A DNA stretch of 64,000 nt, from the NCBI RefSeq assembly GCF_000425065.1, contig NZ_AULB01000024.1:1-64000 (forward strand), written 5' to 3'. This document shows, piece after piece, positions 31,894 to 40,034 of the stretch (position 1 is the first letter of the stretch; the number at the start of each line of letters is the position of its first letter). Source of the DNA: Actinomadura rifamycini DSM 43936. Its GTDB lineage: Bacteria > Actinomycetota > Actinomycetes > Streptosporangiales > Streptosporangiaceae. Both the position numbers and the translations under genes were made by a program. The notes beneath the pieces were generated by a model. That model made no database searches and was not told the origin of the DNA. It saw only the letters and a list, made by a program, of their open reading frames with translations.

Positions 31894-33572
31894 GAAAGTC
31901 CCTCCATCAGAGCGGTCTTCTCCCGGTCGATGCCGGACACGTACTCCTCCACCTGCCGCGCGACCTCGTCGTCCGGCAGGCCCAGTTCGCGCTGCAGCAG
32001 CCGCCCGACCTCGGGCGCCGCCCGCACCGACAGGTCGCGGGCGAACAGCCGCATGCGGGTGCGCCGCGACAGGACGTCGTCCACCGACCGCGCCAGCTCG
32101 CAGCGCGCCGCGTAGACGACCTCGGCGCGCAGGTAGGCGGTGCCCTCGACGATCGGCTCGGCGAGCGAGGCGTCCTCGGCGAACAGCGCGGCGACGAAGC
32201 GGGCCTCGGTGCCGTAGCGCTCGCCCAGGTGGGCGCCCGTCCCGCCGGTCGCGGCGGTCGCCTCGGCGTCGTACCCGGCGGCGCCGAGCAGCGGCAGCTT
32301 CGCGGTGCGGCAGGGGGCCCTGCGGCCGAGCACCTTGAGCGCCTCGTCCACGACCAGCTCGCCCATGTGGCGGCTGGTGGTGAGCTTGCCGCCGGTGACG
32401 GTCACCATCCCGTGCGCGTCGGTGGTGACGCGGTGGTCGCGGCTCATGTCGAGCGTCGCGCCCTCCTTGCCGTCCTTCGCGCCCACCAGCGGCCGCAGCC
32501 CGGCGATCGAGCCGACGACGTCGGCGGGCGTGAGGTCGGCGTCGAACGCGGTGTTGGCGCCGTCCAGGAGGTAGTCCATCTCCTCCCTGGTGCACAGCAC
32601 CTCGTCGAGCGGCCCGTCGTAGTCGGTGTCGGTGGTGCCGACGACCACCACGTCGCCCCAGCGGGTGCAGGTCGCGCGGCGCGCCCGCCCCGGGACGGGC
32701 ACGGTGACGGTGCCGTCGATGGGCAGCCGCGTCCACGGCACCACGATGTGGACGCCCTTGGCGGGACGGACGGTCGGCTCGTGCGCCGGGTCGGACAGGG
32801 CGTCCACCGTGTCGGACCAGACGCCCGTCGCGTTCACCACGACGCCGGCGCGGACCTCGACCGCGCGCCCGTCGACCTCGACGGTCGCGCCGCGCACCCG
32901 GCCGCCCTCGCGGATCAGGCCGGTGCAGGCGGCGCCGTTCAGGACGGTCGCGCCGAAGTGCGCGGCGGTCCGCGCGATCGTCAGCGTGAGGCGGGCGTCG
33001 TCGGTGCGGCTGTCGTAGTACAGCAGCCCGCCCTTGAGCCGGTCGGCGCGCAGCTTCGGCGCGCGCGTCAGGACCTCGGGGACGGTCAGCTTCTGGTGCA
33101 GCCGGCCGATGCGCCAGCCGCCGGCCAGGTCGTACGTCCACAGCAGGCCCTCGAACGCCTTGGCGATCTTCGGGTCGAACACGCCGTCCTGCGTCAGGAC
33201 GGGGAACACGAACGGCAGCCGCTGCACCAGGTGGGCGGCGTTGCGGCGGAACCGCTGGCGCTCCAGCAGGGACCGCCGCACCAGCGGCAGGTTGCCCTGC
33301 TCGATGTAGCGGAGCCCGCCGTGCACCATCTTGGACGACTTGGACGACGTCCCGGAGGCGAAGTCGTCGCGCTCGACGAGGGCGACCGACAGGCCGCGGG
33401 TGGCGGCGTCCAGCGCGGTGTAGCAGCCGGTCACGCCGCCGCCGACGACGAGGACGTCGACGGGGCGGGCGGCGAGCCGGTCGGCCTGCCGCGCGCGGTC
33501 CAGGAGCAGCGGGGTCCGGCGGATGGCGTTCCGCGTCTCGGATCTCGCCTTGCGTTCGGGCAGTCGGATCAC
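31890..33572 (-). CDS. glpD: Glycerol-3-phosphate dehydrogenase (FAD, aerobic type)
   Basis: This 560-residue flavoenzyme oxidises glycerol-3-phosphate to DHAP at the membrane, passing electrons to quinone. It has DVLVVGGGVTGCYTALDAATRGLSVALVERDDFASGTSSKSSKMVHGGLRYIEQGN at the FAD end (in short blocks), GLLYYDSRTDDARL, VVNATGVWSD, and the C-terminal VTGGKLTTSRHMGE. The GTG at 33570 has GGAGGA upstream and overlaps the glpK stop by GTGA, so three genes in a row are translationally coupled. Confidence 0.95.
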   Translation of the reverse strand: MIRLPERKARSETRNAIRRTPLLLDRARQADRLAARPVDVLVVGGGVTGCYTALDAATRGLSVALVERDDFASGTSSKSSKMVHGGLRYIEQGNLPLVRRSLLERQRFRRNAAHLVQRLPFVFPVLTQDGVFDPKIAKAFEGLLWTYDLAGGWRIGRLHQKLTVPEVLTRAPKLRADRLKGGLLYYDSRTDDARLTLTIARTAAHFGATVLNGAACTGLIREGGRVRGATVEVDGRAVEVRAGVVVNATGVWSDTVDALSDPAHEPTVRPAKGVHIVVPWTRLPIDGTVTVPVPGRARRATCTRWGDVVVVGTTDTDYDGPLDEVLCTREEMDYLLDGANTAFDADLTPADVVGSIAGLRPLVGAKDGKEGATLDMSRDHRVTTDAHGMVTVTGGKLTTSRHMGELVVDEALKVLGRRAPCRTAKLPLLGAAGYDAEATAATGGTGAHLGERYGTEARFVAALFAEDASLAEPIVEGTAYLRAEVVYAARCELARSVDDVLSRRTRMRLFARDLSVRAAPEVGRLLQRELGLPDDEVARQVEEYVSGIDREKTALMEGLS

Positions 33573-35149
33573 GGCTTCGATTCCTCCGGTGACGTGCTGG
33601 CGGGTGACGTGCTGGGGGGTGACGGGTGCGGGTGGCGGGCGAGATGCCGGGCGAGGAGGTCGCGCCACGCGGCGCGGGCCTCGGCCCGCCGGGAGCCCGA
33701 CAGGGTCGGCTCGAAGACGGGGGCGTCCTCGAGCGCGGCGGCGGTGGCGAGGTCGGGCCACAGCCCGGCCTTCACCCCGCCGAGGTAGGCGGTGCCGCGC
33801 AGGCTCGCGGTCTCGTTGCCCGGGGCGCGCCGCACCGGGCGTCCGATCAGGTCGGCCTGGCTCGCCATCAGGACGTCGCTGGCGGCGAGGCCCCCGCCGC
33901 AGGACAGGTCGGTGACGGGCGCGCCGCCGGCCGCCTCGACGCCTTCGAGCAGGTCGCACACCGAGTGCGCGAAGCCGTCGAGGATGCCGCGGGCGAGCGC
34001 GGCGCGGGTGGTGGACAGGCTGAGCCCGGTGAGGATCCCGGTGGCCTCGGGCACCCATTCCGGGGTGCGCAGGCCCGCGAGCGCCGGGACGAACAGGACG
34101 TCCGACGGCCCGTCGTGCCCGCGCGCGAGTTCGGCGAGGTGGCGGGGCGACTCGAACAGGCCGATCTCCTCGCAGAGCCAGCGCATCGCCGAGCCGGTGG
34201 TGGAGGCGTAGCCCTCCAGGCTGAACACGCTGGTCCCCCGCGACCGCCAGCCGACGAGCGTGAGGATCCCCGGGACGGCGCGGCGGTGCGCGGGCGGCGC
34301 GGCGCCGGCGACGGCGTCCACGAACGTCCCGGTGCCGTGCACGCAGGTGGCCTGGCCGGGGCGGTGCGCGCCGAGCGCGATCATCGCGGCGTGCTGGTCG
34401 CCCATGACCGACAGGATCGGCAGCCGGGCGCCGAGCACCGCCGGGTCGGTGCCGCCGAGGTCGGCGTCCTCGTCGACGATCTCGGGCAGGACGTCCCGGG
34501 GGCAGCCGAGGAACTCGACCCACGGGTCGTACCAGGTGCCGCTGCGCAGGTCGTAGGCGCCCGCCGCGACCGCGTTCGTCGCGGACATGACGTGCCGCGC
34601 GCCGCCGGTCAGCTTCCACACCAGCCACGTGTCGACCGACCCGAACGCGAGCCGCCCCCGCGCGTGGGCGCGGCGCGCGGCGTCGTTGCGGGCGATCTCC
34701 TCGGCGGCCCACAGCAGCGGCGCGCGCGAGCCGACGGGACGTCCGGTGTGCTCGACGAGCCGGTCGTCCCACGCGGGTTCGAATGCGCGCAGCCGCGCGG
34801 CGTACCGGCGGTCCTGCCACACGACGGCCGGGCTGAGCGGCTCGCCGGTCGCGGTGTCCCACACCAGGACGGTCGCGCGCTGCGTCGCCACCGACACGCC
34901 GACGACCTCGACGTTCTCGGCGGCGGCCCACGCCAGGGCGCGCCGGCACACCGCGACGGTGTTCGCCCAGATCTCGGCGGCGTCCTGCTCCACCCGCAGG
35001 TGGTCGGGCGAGCTGACCGAGATGGGCAGGTAGGCGGGGGGCGCCGCGCCGCCGTCGTCGAGGACGACGGCGGCACGGGTGCCCGTGGTGCCCTCATCGA
35101 TGCTCAGCACGCCGCGGCGGCGTCGCCCCTTGCTCAGCGCCCCGATCAT
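33569..35149 (-). CDS. glpK: Glycerol kinase (FGGY family)
   Basis: This 526-residue kinase phosphorylates glycerol with ATP. It shows the N-terminal phosphate loop SIDEGTTGTRAAVV, VATQRATVLVWD with WQDRRYAARL, FGSVDTWLVWKLTGG with catalytic Asp, GDQHAAMIALG, GTGTFVDAVAG, and YLGGVKAGLWPD near the C-terminus. Several blocks are less conserved than in canonical GlpK (DEGTTGTR for DQGTTSTR), so another small polyol is possible, but the glpD neighbour favours glycerol. ATG 35147-35149 is used because AAAGGA lies ahead of it; GTG 35168 is an alternative. Confidence 0.9.
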   Translation of the reverse strand: MIGALSKGRRRRGVLSIDEGTTGTRAAVVLDDGGAAPPAYLPISVSSPDHLRVEQDAAEIWANTVAVCRRALAWAAAENVEVVGVSVATQRATVLVWDTATGEPLSPAVVWQDRRYAARLRAFEPAWDDRLVEHTGRPVGSRAPLLWAAEEIARNDAARRAHARGRLAFGSVDTWLVWKLTGGARHVMSATNAVAAGAYDLRSGTWYDPWVEFLGCPRDVLPEIVDEDADLGGTDPAVLGARLPILSVMGDQHAAMIALGAHRPGQATCVHGTGTFVDAVAGAAPPAHRRAVPGILTLVGWRSRGTSVFSLEGYASTTGSAMRWLCEEIGLFESPRHLAELARGHDGPSDVLFVPALAGLRTPEWVPEATGILTGLSLSTTRAALARGILDGFAHSVCDLLEGVEAAGGAPVTDLSCGGGLAASDVLMASQADLIGRPVRRAPGNETASLRGTAYLGGVKAGLWPDLATAAALEDAPVFEPTLSGSRRAEARAAWRDLLARHLARHPHPSPPSTSPASTSPEESKP

Positions 35150-35212
35150 CAGCGAAGGTCCTTTCCTCACATGGACGCGCGGCCGCTGGGGCCCGCGGTC
35201 GGACGGGACGGG

Positions 35213-36646
35213 TCAGACACCGGCCGGCTGGCGGCGGCGGCCGAGGCCGACGGCCTCTTCCTCGAGGTTGATCGTGGTGCGGGTCGGCTCCCACTTGATC
35301 ACCAGGCAGGTGAGGAAGCCGGCCAGCGGGACGACCGACAGCAGCATCAGGCTCGTGCCGATGCCGAGCCCCGACTCGAGCTGCGGGAACAGGTACAGGC
35401 CGGCGACGGAGCCGAAGCTGCCGAGCATGCCGGTGACGCCCGTCCCGAGGGTGCGGATGTCGCTGCGGTAGGAGAGCGCGGCGATCGACTTGCCGTTCGG
35501 GCCGGGACCGGCCGAGTGGAAGAAGATGAACAGCACCGGCAGCAGCGCGGCGAGGAAGACCGGCAGTTCCTTGAAGGTGGCGCCCATGACCAGCAGGGCG
35601 GCGAACACCACCGCGTACCCGCCCATCGAGCTGACCCGCAGGCCCATCCGGCGGCCGAAGTAGGCGGACAGGCAGCCGCCGACGATGCCGACCGCGTTGA
35701 ACATCATCGAGCCGAGGGTGGCCTTCTCGAACTGCTCGCCGAACAGTTCGAGGCTGATGACGGGCAGGTACCAGCCGACGGCGAAGTACTGCATGCCCTG
35801 GGTCAGCGAGATCATCGTGGACAGCACGGTGCGCGGCAGGTAGGGGCCGCGGAACAGCACGCCCATGTCCTTGAAGCCGACCTGGCGGCGGGCCGCCGCG
35901 GCGTCGCCGGTGTCGGGCTCGCCGGCCCGCACGTCGAACCCGTACATCTTGCGGAGGCTCGCCGCGGCCTCGGTCAGCCGGCCCTTGGACGCGAGCCAGG
36001 TCGGGCTCTCGACGAGGAAGACGAGCTGGCCCACCAGCAGGACGAAGGCGAACACCGCGGAGGACGCCACCGACCAGCGCCAGATGTCGGCGCCGACGTC
36101 GAACGAGTAGAACAGCAGGGTCAGCGCGAGGTTCGTCGTGGTCGCGGTGTACCAGACGCCCTGCCAGAAGTTCAGCCTGCCCTTCAGCTTGGCCGGGGTG
36201 TACTCGGCGAGCAGGGCCATCGCGACGGCGAAGTCGATGCCGTAGGCGATGCCGACGAGGCCGCGGCCGGCGAAGACCGTCAGGAAGTCCGAGCCGACGG
36301 CGGTCAGCAGCGCGCCGACCGCGAAGACGACCTTGGTCAGCAGCAGCGGCTTGAGCCGGCCGATCCGGGCGGCGAGCCAGCCGCCGAACGGGTTGGACAG
36401 GATCGCGATCGCGGGCGCCATCGCGGTCAGGACGCTGACCTGGGTCGGGGACAGTTCGAGCTGGTCGACCATCGTGGACAGCCCGGCGCCGAGCGCCGCG
36501 TTGGAGTAGGCGTCCAGGAAGAGCCCGGCCAGCGCGAGGAACCAGATCCAGTTGGTCCGGCCGCGCATGGCCTTGAGCGTGTCGATGAGGCCGGCAACGT
36601 CACCCGCGTTGCGGATGACCGTCGTACTCGAGGGGGCGTCGTTCAT
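35213..36646 (-). CDS. MFS transporter of the glycerol operon
   Basis: This 477-residue protein has twelve hydrophobic helices with the sugar-porter-like pattern: FLDAYSNAALGAGL, LSNPFGGWLAARIGRLKPLL (loop 2-3 motif), a GRGLVGIAYGIDFAVAMALLAEYTP segment typical of polyol and dicarboxylate porters, then FLVESPTWLASKGR in the central loop. It opens a tightly coupled operon with glpK and glpD, so it should import glycerol or a related polyol or ester; no GlpF aquaporin is present. A GGCGG/AAGG ribosome site precedes ATG 36644-36646. Confidence 0.88.
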   Translation of the reverse strand: MNDAPSSTTVIRNAGDVAGLIDTLKAMRGRTNWIWFLALAGLFLDAYSNAALGAGLSTMVDQLELSPTQVSVLTAMAPAIAILSNPFGGWLAARIGRLKPLLLTKVVFAVGALLTAVGSDFLTVFAGRGLVGIAYGIDFAVAMALLAEYTPAKLKGRLNFWQGVWYTATTTNLALTLLFYSFDVGADIWRWSVASSAVFAFVLLVGQLVFLVESPTWLASKGRLTEAAASLRKMYGFDVRAGEPDTGDAAAARRQVGFKDMGVLFRGPYLPRTVLSTMISLTQGMQYFAVGWYLPVISLELFGEQFEKATLGSMMFNAVGIVGGCLSAYFGRRMGLRVSSMGGYAVVFAALLVMGATFKELPVFLAALLPVLFIFFHSAGPGPNGKSIAALSYRSDIRTLGTGVTGMLGSFGSVAGLYLFPQLESGLGIGTSLMLLSVVPLAGFLTCLVIKWEPTRTTINLEEEAVGLGRRRQPAGV

Positions 36647-36696
36647 GCCCGCCGCCTTTCAGGGGGTGGTAGCCCTTGCCAGCGGTCGGGAAAGCG

Positions 36697-36745
36697 AAAA
36701 GGCACAGCACGAAGACCACTGACAGGGATGTCTTCGTCTGTGCCT
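36697..36745 (-). terminator. Leader terminator/attenuator ahead of the glycerol operon
   Basis: On the minus strand, AGGCACAGACGAAGAC (36745-36730) pairs with GTCTTCGT-G-CTGTGCC (36716-36701), one G bulged, and TTTT follows (36700-36697). The hairpin begins only about seven bases after the predicted transcription start and ends about 50 bases before the MFS gene, exactly where an antitermination control would stop transcription. GlpP at the end of the same operon is the expected antiterminator. Confidence 0.7.
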
Positions 36746-36758
36746 GTCGAACGCTCGG

Positions 36759-36788
36759 AGGTTACGAGGTGAACATCCGGTGTGTCAA
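36759..36788 (-). promoter_or_regulatory. Promoter of the glycerol operon
   Basis: TTGACA (36788-36783), an 18-base spacer and TAACCT (36764-36759) on the minus strand. The -35 is a perfect consensus, rare in this window. The predicted start point is near 36752. Confidence 0.7.
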
Positions 36789-36798
36789 CCGACACACC
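36779..36798. promoter_or_regulatory. Operator-like palindrome over the -35 of the glycerol operon
   Basis: GGTGTGTC and GACACACC, perfect 8-bp arms around AACC, overlap the -35 hexamer, so a bound protein would block the promoter. This suggests repressor control in addition to attenuation. No repressor gene is adjacent. Confidence 0.65.
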
Positions 36799-36841
36799 TC
36801 GATGCCCGGTTTCTCCGGCCACCCCCTTAAAGTGCCTGGTC

Positions 36842-37132
36842 ATGAGCTACATAGTGCAGGCCGTGTGGACCGCTCGGGACGGCGAGGAGGCCGCCGTCGC
36901 CGACATCGTCCGCCGGATGACCCCGCCGTCCCGGGAGGAACCGGGCAACCTCTCCTACGTGGCGCACGTGGACGCCGAGGACCCGCGCCGCTTCGTGATC
37001 ATCGAGGAGTACGTGGACGCCGACGCGTTCGCCGCGCACCGCGCCAGCCCCCACTTCCGGGAGCTGGTCGCCGGCGACTGCCTCGCCCGGCTCGCGTCCC
37101 GGGAGATCACCGTCCTGGAGCGGCTGGCCTGA
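36842..37132 (+). CDS. Antibiotic biosynthesis monooxygenase (ABM) domain protein
   Basis: This 96-residue protein is a single ABM/dimeric alpha-beta barrel: SYIVQAVWTARDGEEAAVADIVRRM, EPGNLSYVAHVDAEDPRRFVIIEEYVDADAFAAHRASPHF, and a C-terminal strand with REITVLERL. Family members range from quinone-forming monooxygenases to proteins with no known substrate; despite the name most have no link to antibiotics. ATG 36842 is used. It is divergent from the glycerol operon and shares its promoter region. Confidence 0.85.
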   Translation: MSYIVQAVWTARDGEEAAVADIVRRMTPPSREEPGNLSYVAHVDAEDPRRFVIIEEYVDADAFAAHRASPHFRELVAGDCLARLASREITVLERLA

Positions 37133-37145
37133 GCGTTCCGCCAGG

Positions 37146-38528
37146 TCACAGGGCCAGCGCGACGCCGGCGCCGGCGCCGAGCAGCAGCGAGCACACGGCG
37201 GCGCCCGCGGCGACGAGCGCCGCGCCGCGCGCCGGGCGGAACGGGCCGTCCGGCGCGCGGCACATCGGGACGATCCACCGGAGGTAGTAGAAGACGGACG
37301 CGACGGTGTTCACCGCCGCGACGACCGCGAGCCAGCCGAGGCCGCCGTCGATCGCGGCGCCGAACATGAGCACCTTCGCCGCGAACACGGCGGTCGGCGG
37401 CGTCCCGACGAACCCGAGCAGGCACACCGCGAGCGCGAGCCCGGTGACCGGCGCGGCCCGCAGGAGCCCGGTGTAGCCGCGCAGGTCGTCCCGTCCGGCG
37501 GCGAGGACGACCGCGAACGCGCCGACGTTCGTCACCGCGTAGGCGCCGAGGTAGAACAGCACGGCGGGTTCGGCGAGGCCGGTGCGGCCCGCCGCCGCGA
37601 CCGGGACGAGCAGGTACCCGGCCTGGCTCACGGTCGAGTAGGCGAGCAGCCGCCGCACGTTGCGCTGCCCGAACGCGGCGAGGTTCCCGAGCGTCATCGC
37701 GGCGGCGGCGACCACCGCGACGAGCACCGGCCATCCCGCCGCGCCGTCCGGGAGCGCGTCCGCGCCGAACCGGTACAGCGCGGCGAACGCGCCGATCTTG
37801 GGGACGGTCGTGACGAACGCGGCAACGGCCGGGGGCGCTCCCTGCGCCACGTCCGGCACCCAGAAGTGGCCCGGGACGGCGCCCGCCTTGAACAGCAGCC
37901 CGGCGAGCAGGGCGACGGCGCCCGCCGCGACGGCCGCGTCCGGCGCGCCCGCCAGCCCCGCCCTGAGCTGCGGATACGCCGTTCCGCCGGCGACGCCCGA
38001 CAGCAGCGTGACGCCCGCGAGCATGAGCACGCCGAGGAACGCGCCCATCAGGTAGTACTTCAGCGCCGCCTCGGTGCCGGGCGCGTCCTTCCCGAACCCG
38101 GCGAGCGCGTAGGCGGGGATGCTCGCCAGCAGGTAGGCCGCCACGATCACGAGCAGGTCCGCGGCGCCGCCCAGCATGACCGTCCCGAGGGCCGACAGCA
38201 GGATCAGCACGTAGTGCTCGCTCTCGCGCGGGTGCCCGCGCACCGCCCCCGCCGCGAGCGCCAGGACGGGCGGAACGGACGCGAGCACGACGATCCGCGT
38301 CACGTGCGTGACCGGGTCCACCGCGAACGACCCGAACGCCATGAGGTCGGGGCGCGTCGCGGCCGCGCCCGCGGCGGCCAGCCCGCCGAGCGCGCCCGCC
38401 GCGCCGAGCACGGCGACCCGCCACTGGCCCGTCCGGGACAGGAACATCCCGCCGACCAGGCCGAGGACGGCCGCGAGGAGCAGGCACAGCTCCGGCGCGA
38501 GGTCGGCCGGGTTCTCGTTCATCGTCAC
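37146..38528 (-). CDS. nuoN: NADH-quinone oxidoreductase membrane subunit NuoN
   Basis: This protein of about 460 residues is an antiporter-like complex I subunit with 13-14 helices. Lysine-bearing broken helices are present: FKAGAVPGHFWVPDVAQGAPPAVAAFVTTVPKIGAF. The TM5 segment reads LLVIVAAYLLASIPAYAL, where family members carry a conserved Glu (as in LFVGIELLS), so that residue appears missing. The remaining LLAYSTVSQAGYLL and TPPTAVFAAKVLMF are typical. Start at GTG 38526-38528 in a GTGA overlap, or at ATG 38520-38522. Last gene of the cluster. Confidence 0.9.
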   Translation of the reverse strand: MTMNENPADLAPELCLLLAAVLGLVGGMFLSRTGQWRVAVLGAAGALGGLAAAGAAATRPDLMAFGSFAVDPVTHVTRIVVLASVPPVLALAAGAVRGHPRESEHYVLILLSALGTVMLGGAADLLVIVAAYLLASIPAYALAGFGKDAPGTEAALKYYLMGAFLGVLMLAGVTLLSGVAGGTAYPQLRAGLAGAPDAAVAAGAVALLAGLLFKAGAVPGHFWVPDVAQGAPPAVAAFVTTVPKIGAFAALYRFGADALPDGAAGWPVLVAVVAAAAMTLGNLAAFGQRNVRRLLAYSTVSQAGYLLVPVAAAGRTGLAEPAVLFYLGAYAVTNVGAFAVVLAAGRDDLRGYTGLLRAAPVTGLALAVCLLGFVGTPPTAVFAAKVLMFGAAIDGGLGWLAVVAAVNTVASVFYYLRWIVPMCRAPDGPFRPARGAALVAAGAAVCSLLLGAGAGVALAL

Positions 38529-40030
38529 CGCGCGACCCACCCGGTCACGGCCGCCGACAGCGGCTCGATCGTGTCGAGCAGGGGGCCCGGAAGGAGGCCG
38601 ATGAGCAGCGATAGCGAGAGCAGCGGGACGATCGCCGCCGCCTCCCCGCGCCGCAGGTCGCCGACCCGCCCGGTCAGCTCGCCGGGGCCGCCGAGCAGCA
38701 GCCGGTGCAGCACCCGCAGGAACAGCCCGGCCGTGACGACGATGCCGAGGACCGCGAGCGCGCCCGCGGCGGCGGTCGCGGCGGCGCCCGTCCCGATCGT
38801 CCCGGCGAAGATCTGGAACTCGGCGACGAACCCGGAGAAGCCGGGCAGCCCGAGGGACGCGAACGCCGCGGCGGCGAACGTCCCGGCGAACACGGGCGCG
38901 GCCCGCGCGACGCCGCCGAACCGCCGCAGGTCGTGGGTCCCGGCGCGCGCGTGGAGGACGCCGCACAGCAGGAACAGCGCGCCCGTGATCAGCCCGTGGC
39001 TCACCATCTGCGTGACCGCCCCGGTCACCGCGAGCCGCGGGCCGCTCGCGGGCGCGCCGCCGTCCGTCCCGTCCGCGTACCCGGCGGCGCCGAGCGCCAG
39101 CACGACGTAGCCCATGTGGTTGACCGACGTGTACGCGACGAGCCGCTTGACGTCGTCCTGCGCGAGCGCCACCAGCGCCCCGTACAGCACCGACACCAGC
39201 CCGACGACCAGGACGGCCGGGGCGTACCGGTGCCACGCGCCCGGCAGCATCGGCATCGCGATCCGCACGAGCCCGTACGCGCCCATCTTCAGCATGACCC
39301 CGGCCAGGATGGCCGAGCCGGGCGCGGGCGCGTCGGTGTGCGCGGGCGGCAGCCAGGTGTGGAACGGGACGACCGGCGTCTTGATCCCGAGGCCGACGCC
39401 CAGCGCGAGCAGCGTGAGCCCGGCGAGCGCGGGCGCGTCCTCCAGGGGCGGGTCGCGGGTCAGCTCCGCGATGTCGAACGTGCGCGGTTCGGAGCCCAGG
39501 TAGAGGCCGATGAACCCCAGCAGCAGGAACAGCGAGCCCAGGAACGTGTAGAGGAAGAACTTCAGCGCCGACCGCGCGGCCCCGTCGCCGTGCCCCCACA
39601 CCAGGATGACGAAGTACATCCCGACGATCGACAGGTCGAAGAAGACGAAGAAGAGCAGCAGGTCGAGGGCCGCGAAGACGCCCAGGCAGACGGTCTCCAG
39701 GAACAGGAACAGCATCGCGAACGCCCGCGTCCGGCGCTCCCGCCGCACCGAGTACACCGCGCACGCCGCGAACAGCAGCGCGGTGAGCGTCAGCAGCGGC
39801 AGCGACAGGCCGTCCGCGCCGACGTGGTATCCGGCCCGGACGGACGGGATCCACCGCACGTCCGCCTCGTACGACGTGCCGCCGCGCGTCCCGTGCGCGG
39901 CCCACATCCCGGCGATCAGCGCGAGGTCCGCGAGGCCGGCCGCGACCCACGCCCACGGCACCGCCCGGCGCGGGACGGCGGGCAGCAGCAGCGCGGCGGC
40001 CAGCGGCAGGAAGATCACCAGCGTCAGCAC
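38525..40030 (-). CDS. nuoM: NADH-quinone oxidoreductase membrane subunit NuoM
   Basis: This 501-residue antiporter-like subunit shows ALDLLLFFVFFDLSIVGMYFVIL, where the usual TM5 Glu is an Asp, then IKTPVVPFHTWLPPAHTDAPAPGSAILAGVMLKMGAYGLVR with both pump lysines, and LVAYTSVNHMGYVVLALGA. Length and helix count fit the family. It starts with GTG 40028-40030, four bases from the nuoL stop, and overlaps nuoN. Confidence 0.95.
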   Translation of the reverse strand: MLTLVIFLPLAAALLLPAVPRRAVPWAWVAAGLADLALIAGMWAAHGTRGGTSYEADVRWIPSVRAGYHVGADGLSLPLLTLTALLFAACAVYSVRRERRTRAFAMLFLFLETVCLGVFAALDLLLFFVFFDLSIVGMYFVILVWGHGDGAARSALKFFLYTFLGSLFLLLGFIGLYLGSEPRTFDIAELTRDPPLEDAPALAGLTLLALGVGLGIKTPVVPFHTWLPPAHTDAPAPGSAILAGVMLKMGAYGLVRIAMPMLPGAWHRYAPAVLVVGLVSVLYGALVALAQDDVKRLVAYTSVNHMGYVVLALGAAGYADGTDGGAPASGPRLAVTGAVTQMVSHGLITGALFLLCGVLHARAGTHDLRRFGGVARAAPVFAGTFAAAAFASLGLPGFSGFVAEFQIFAGTIGTGAAATAAAGALAVLGIVVTAGLFLRVLHRLLLGGPGELTGRVGDLRRGEAAAIVPLLSLSLLIGLLPGPLLDTIEPLSAAVTGWVAR

Positions 40031-40034
40031 CCGG

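Noticed and set aside
36842..37132. ABM-domain gene as evidence for antibiotic biosynthesis
   Set aside because: The family name is historical; no polyketide or related genes are present.
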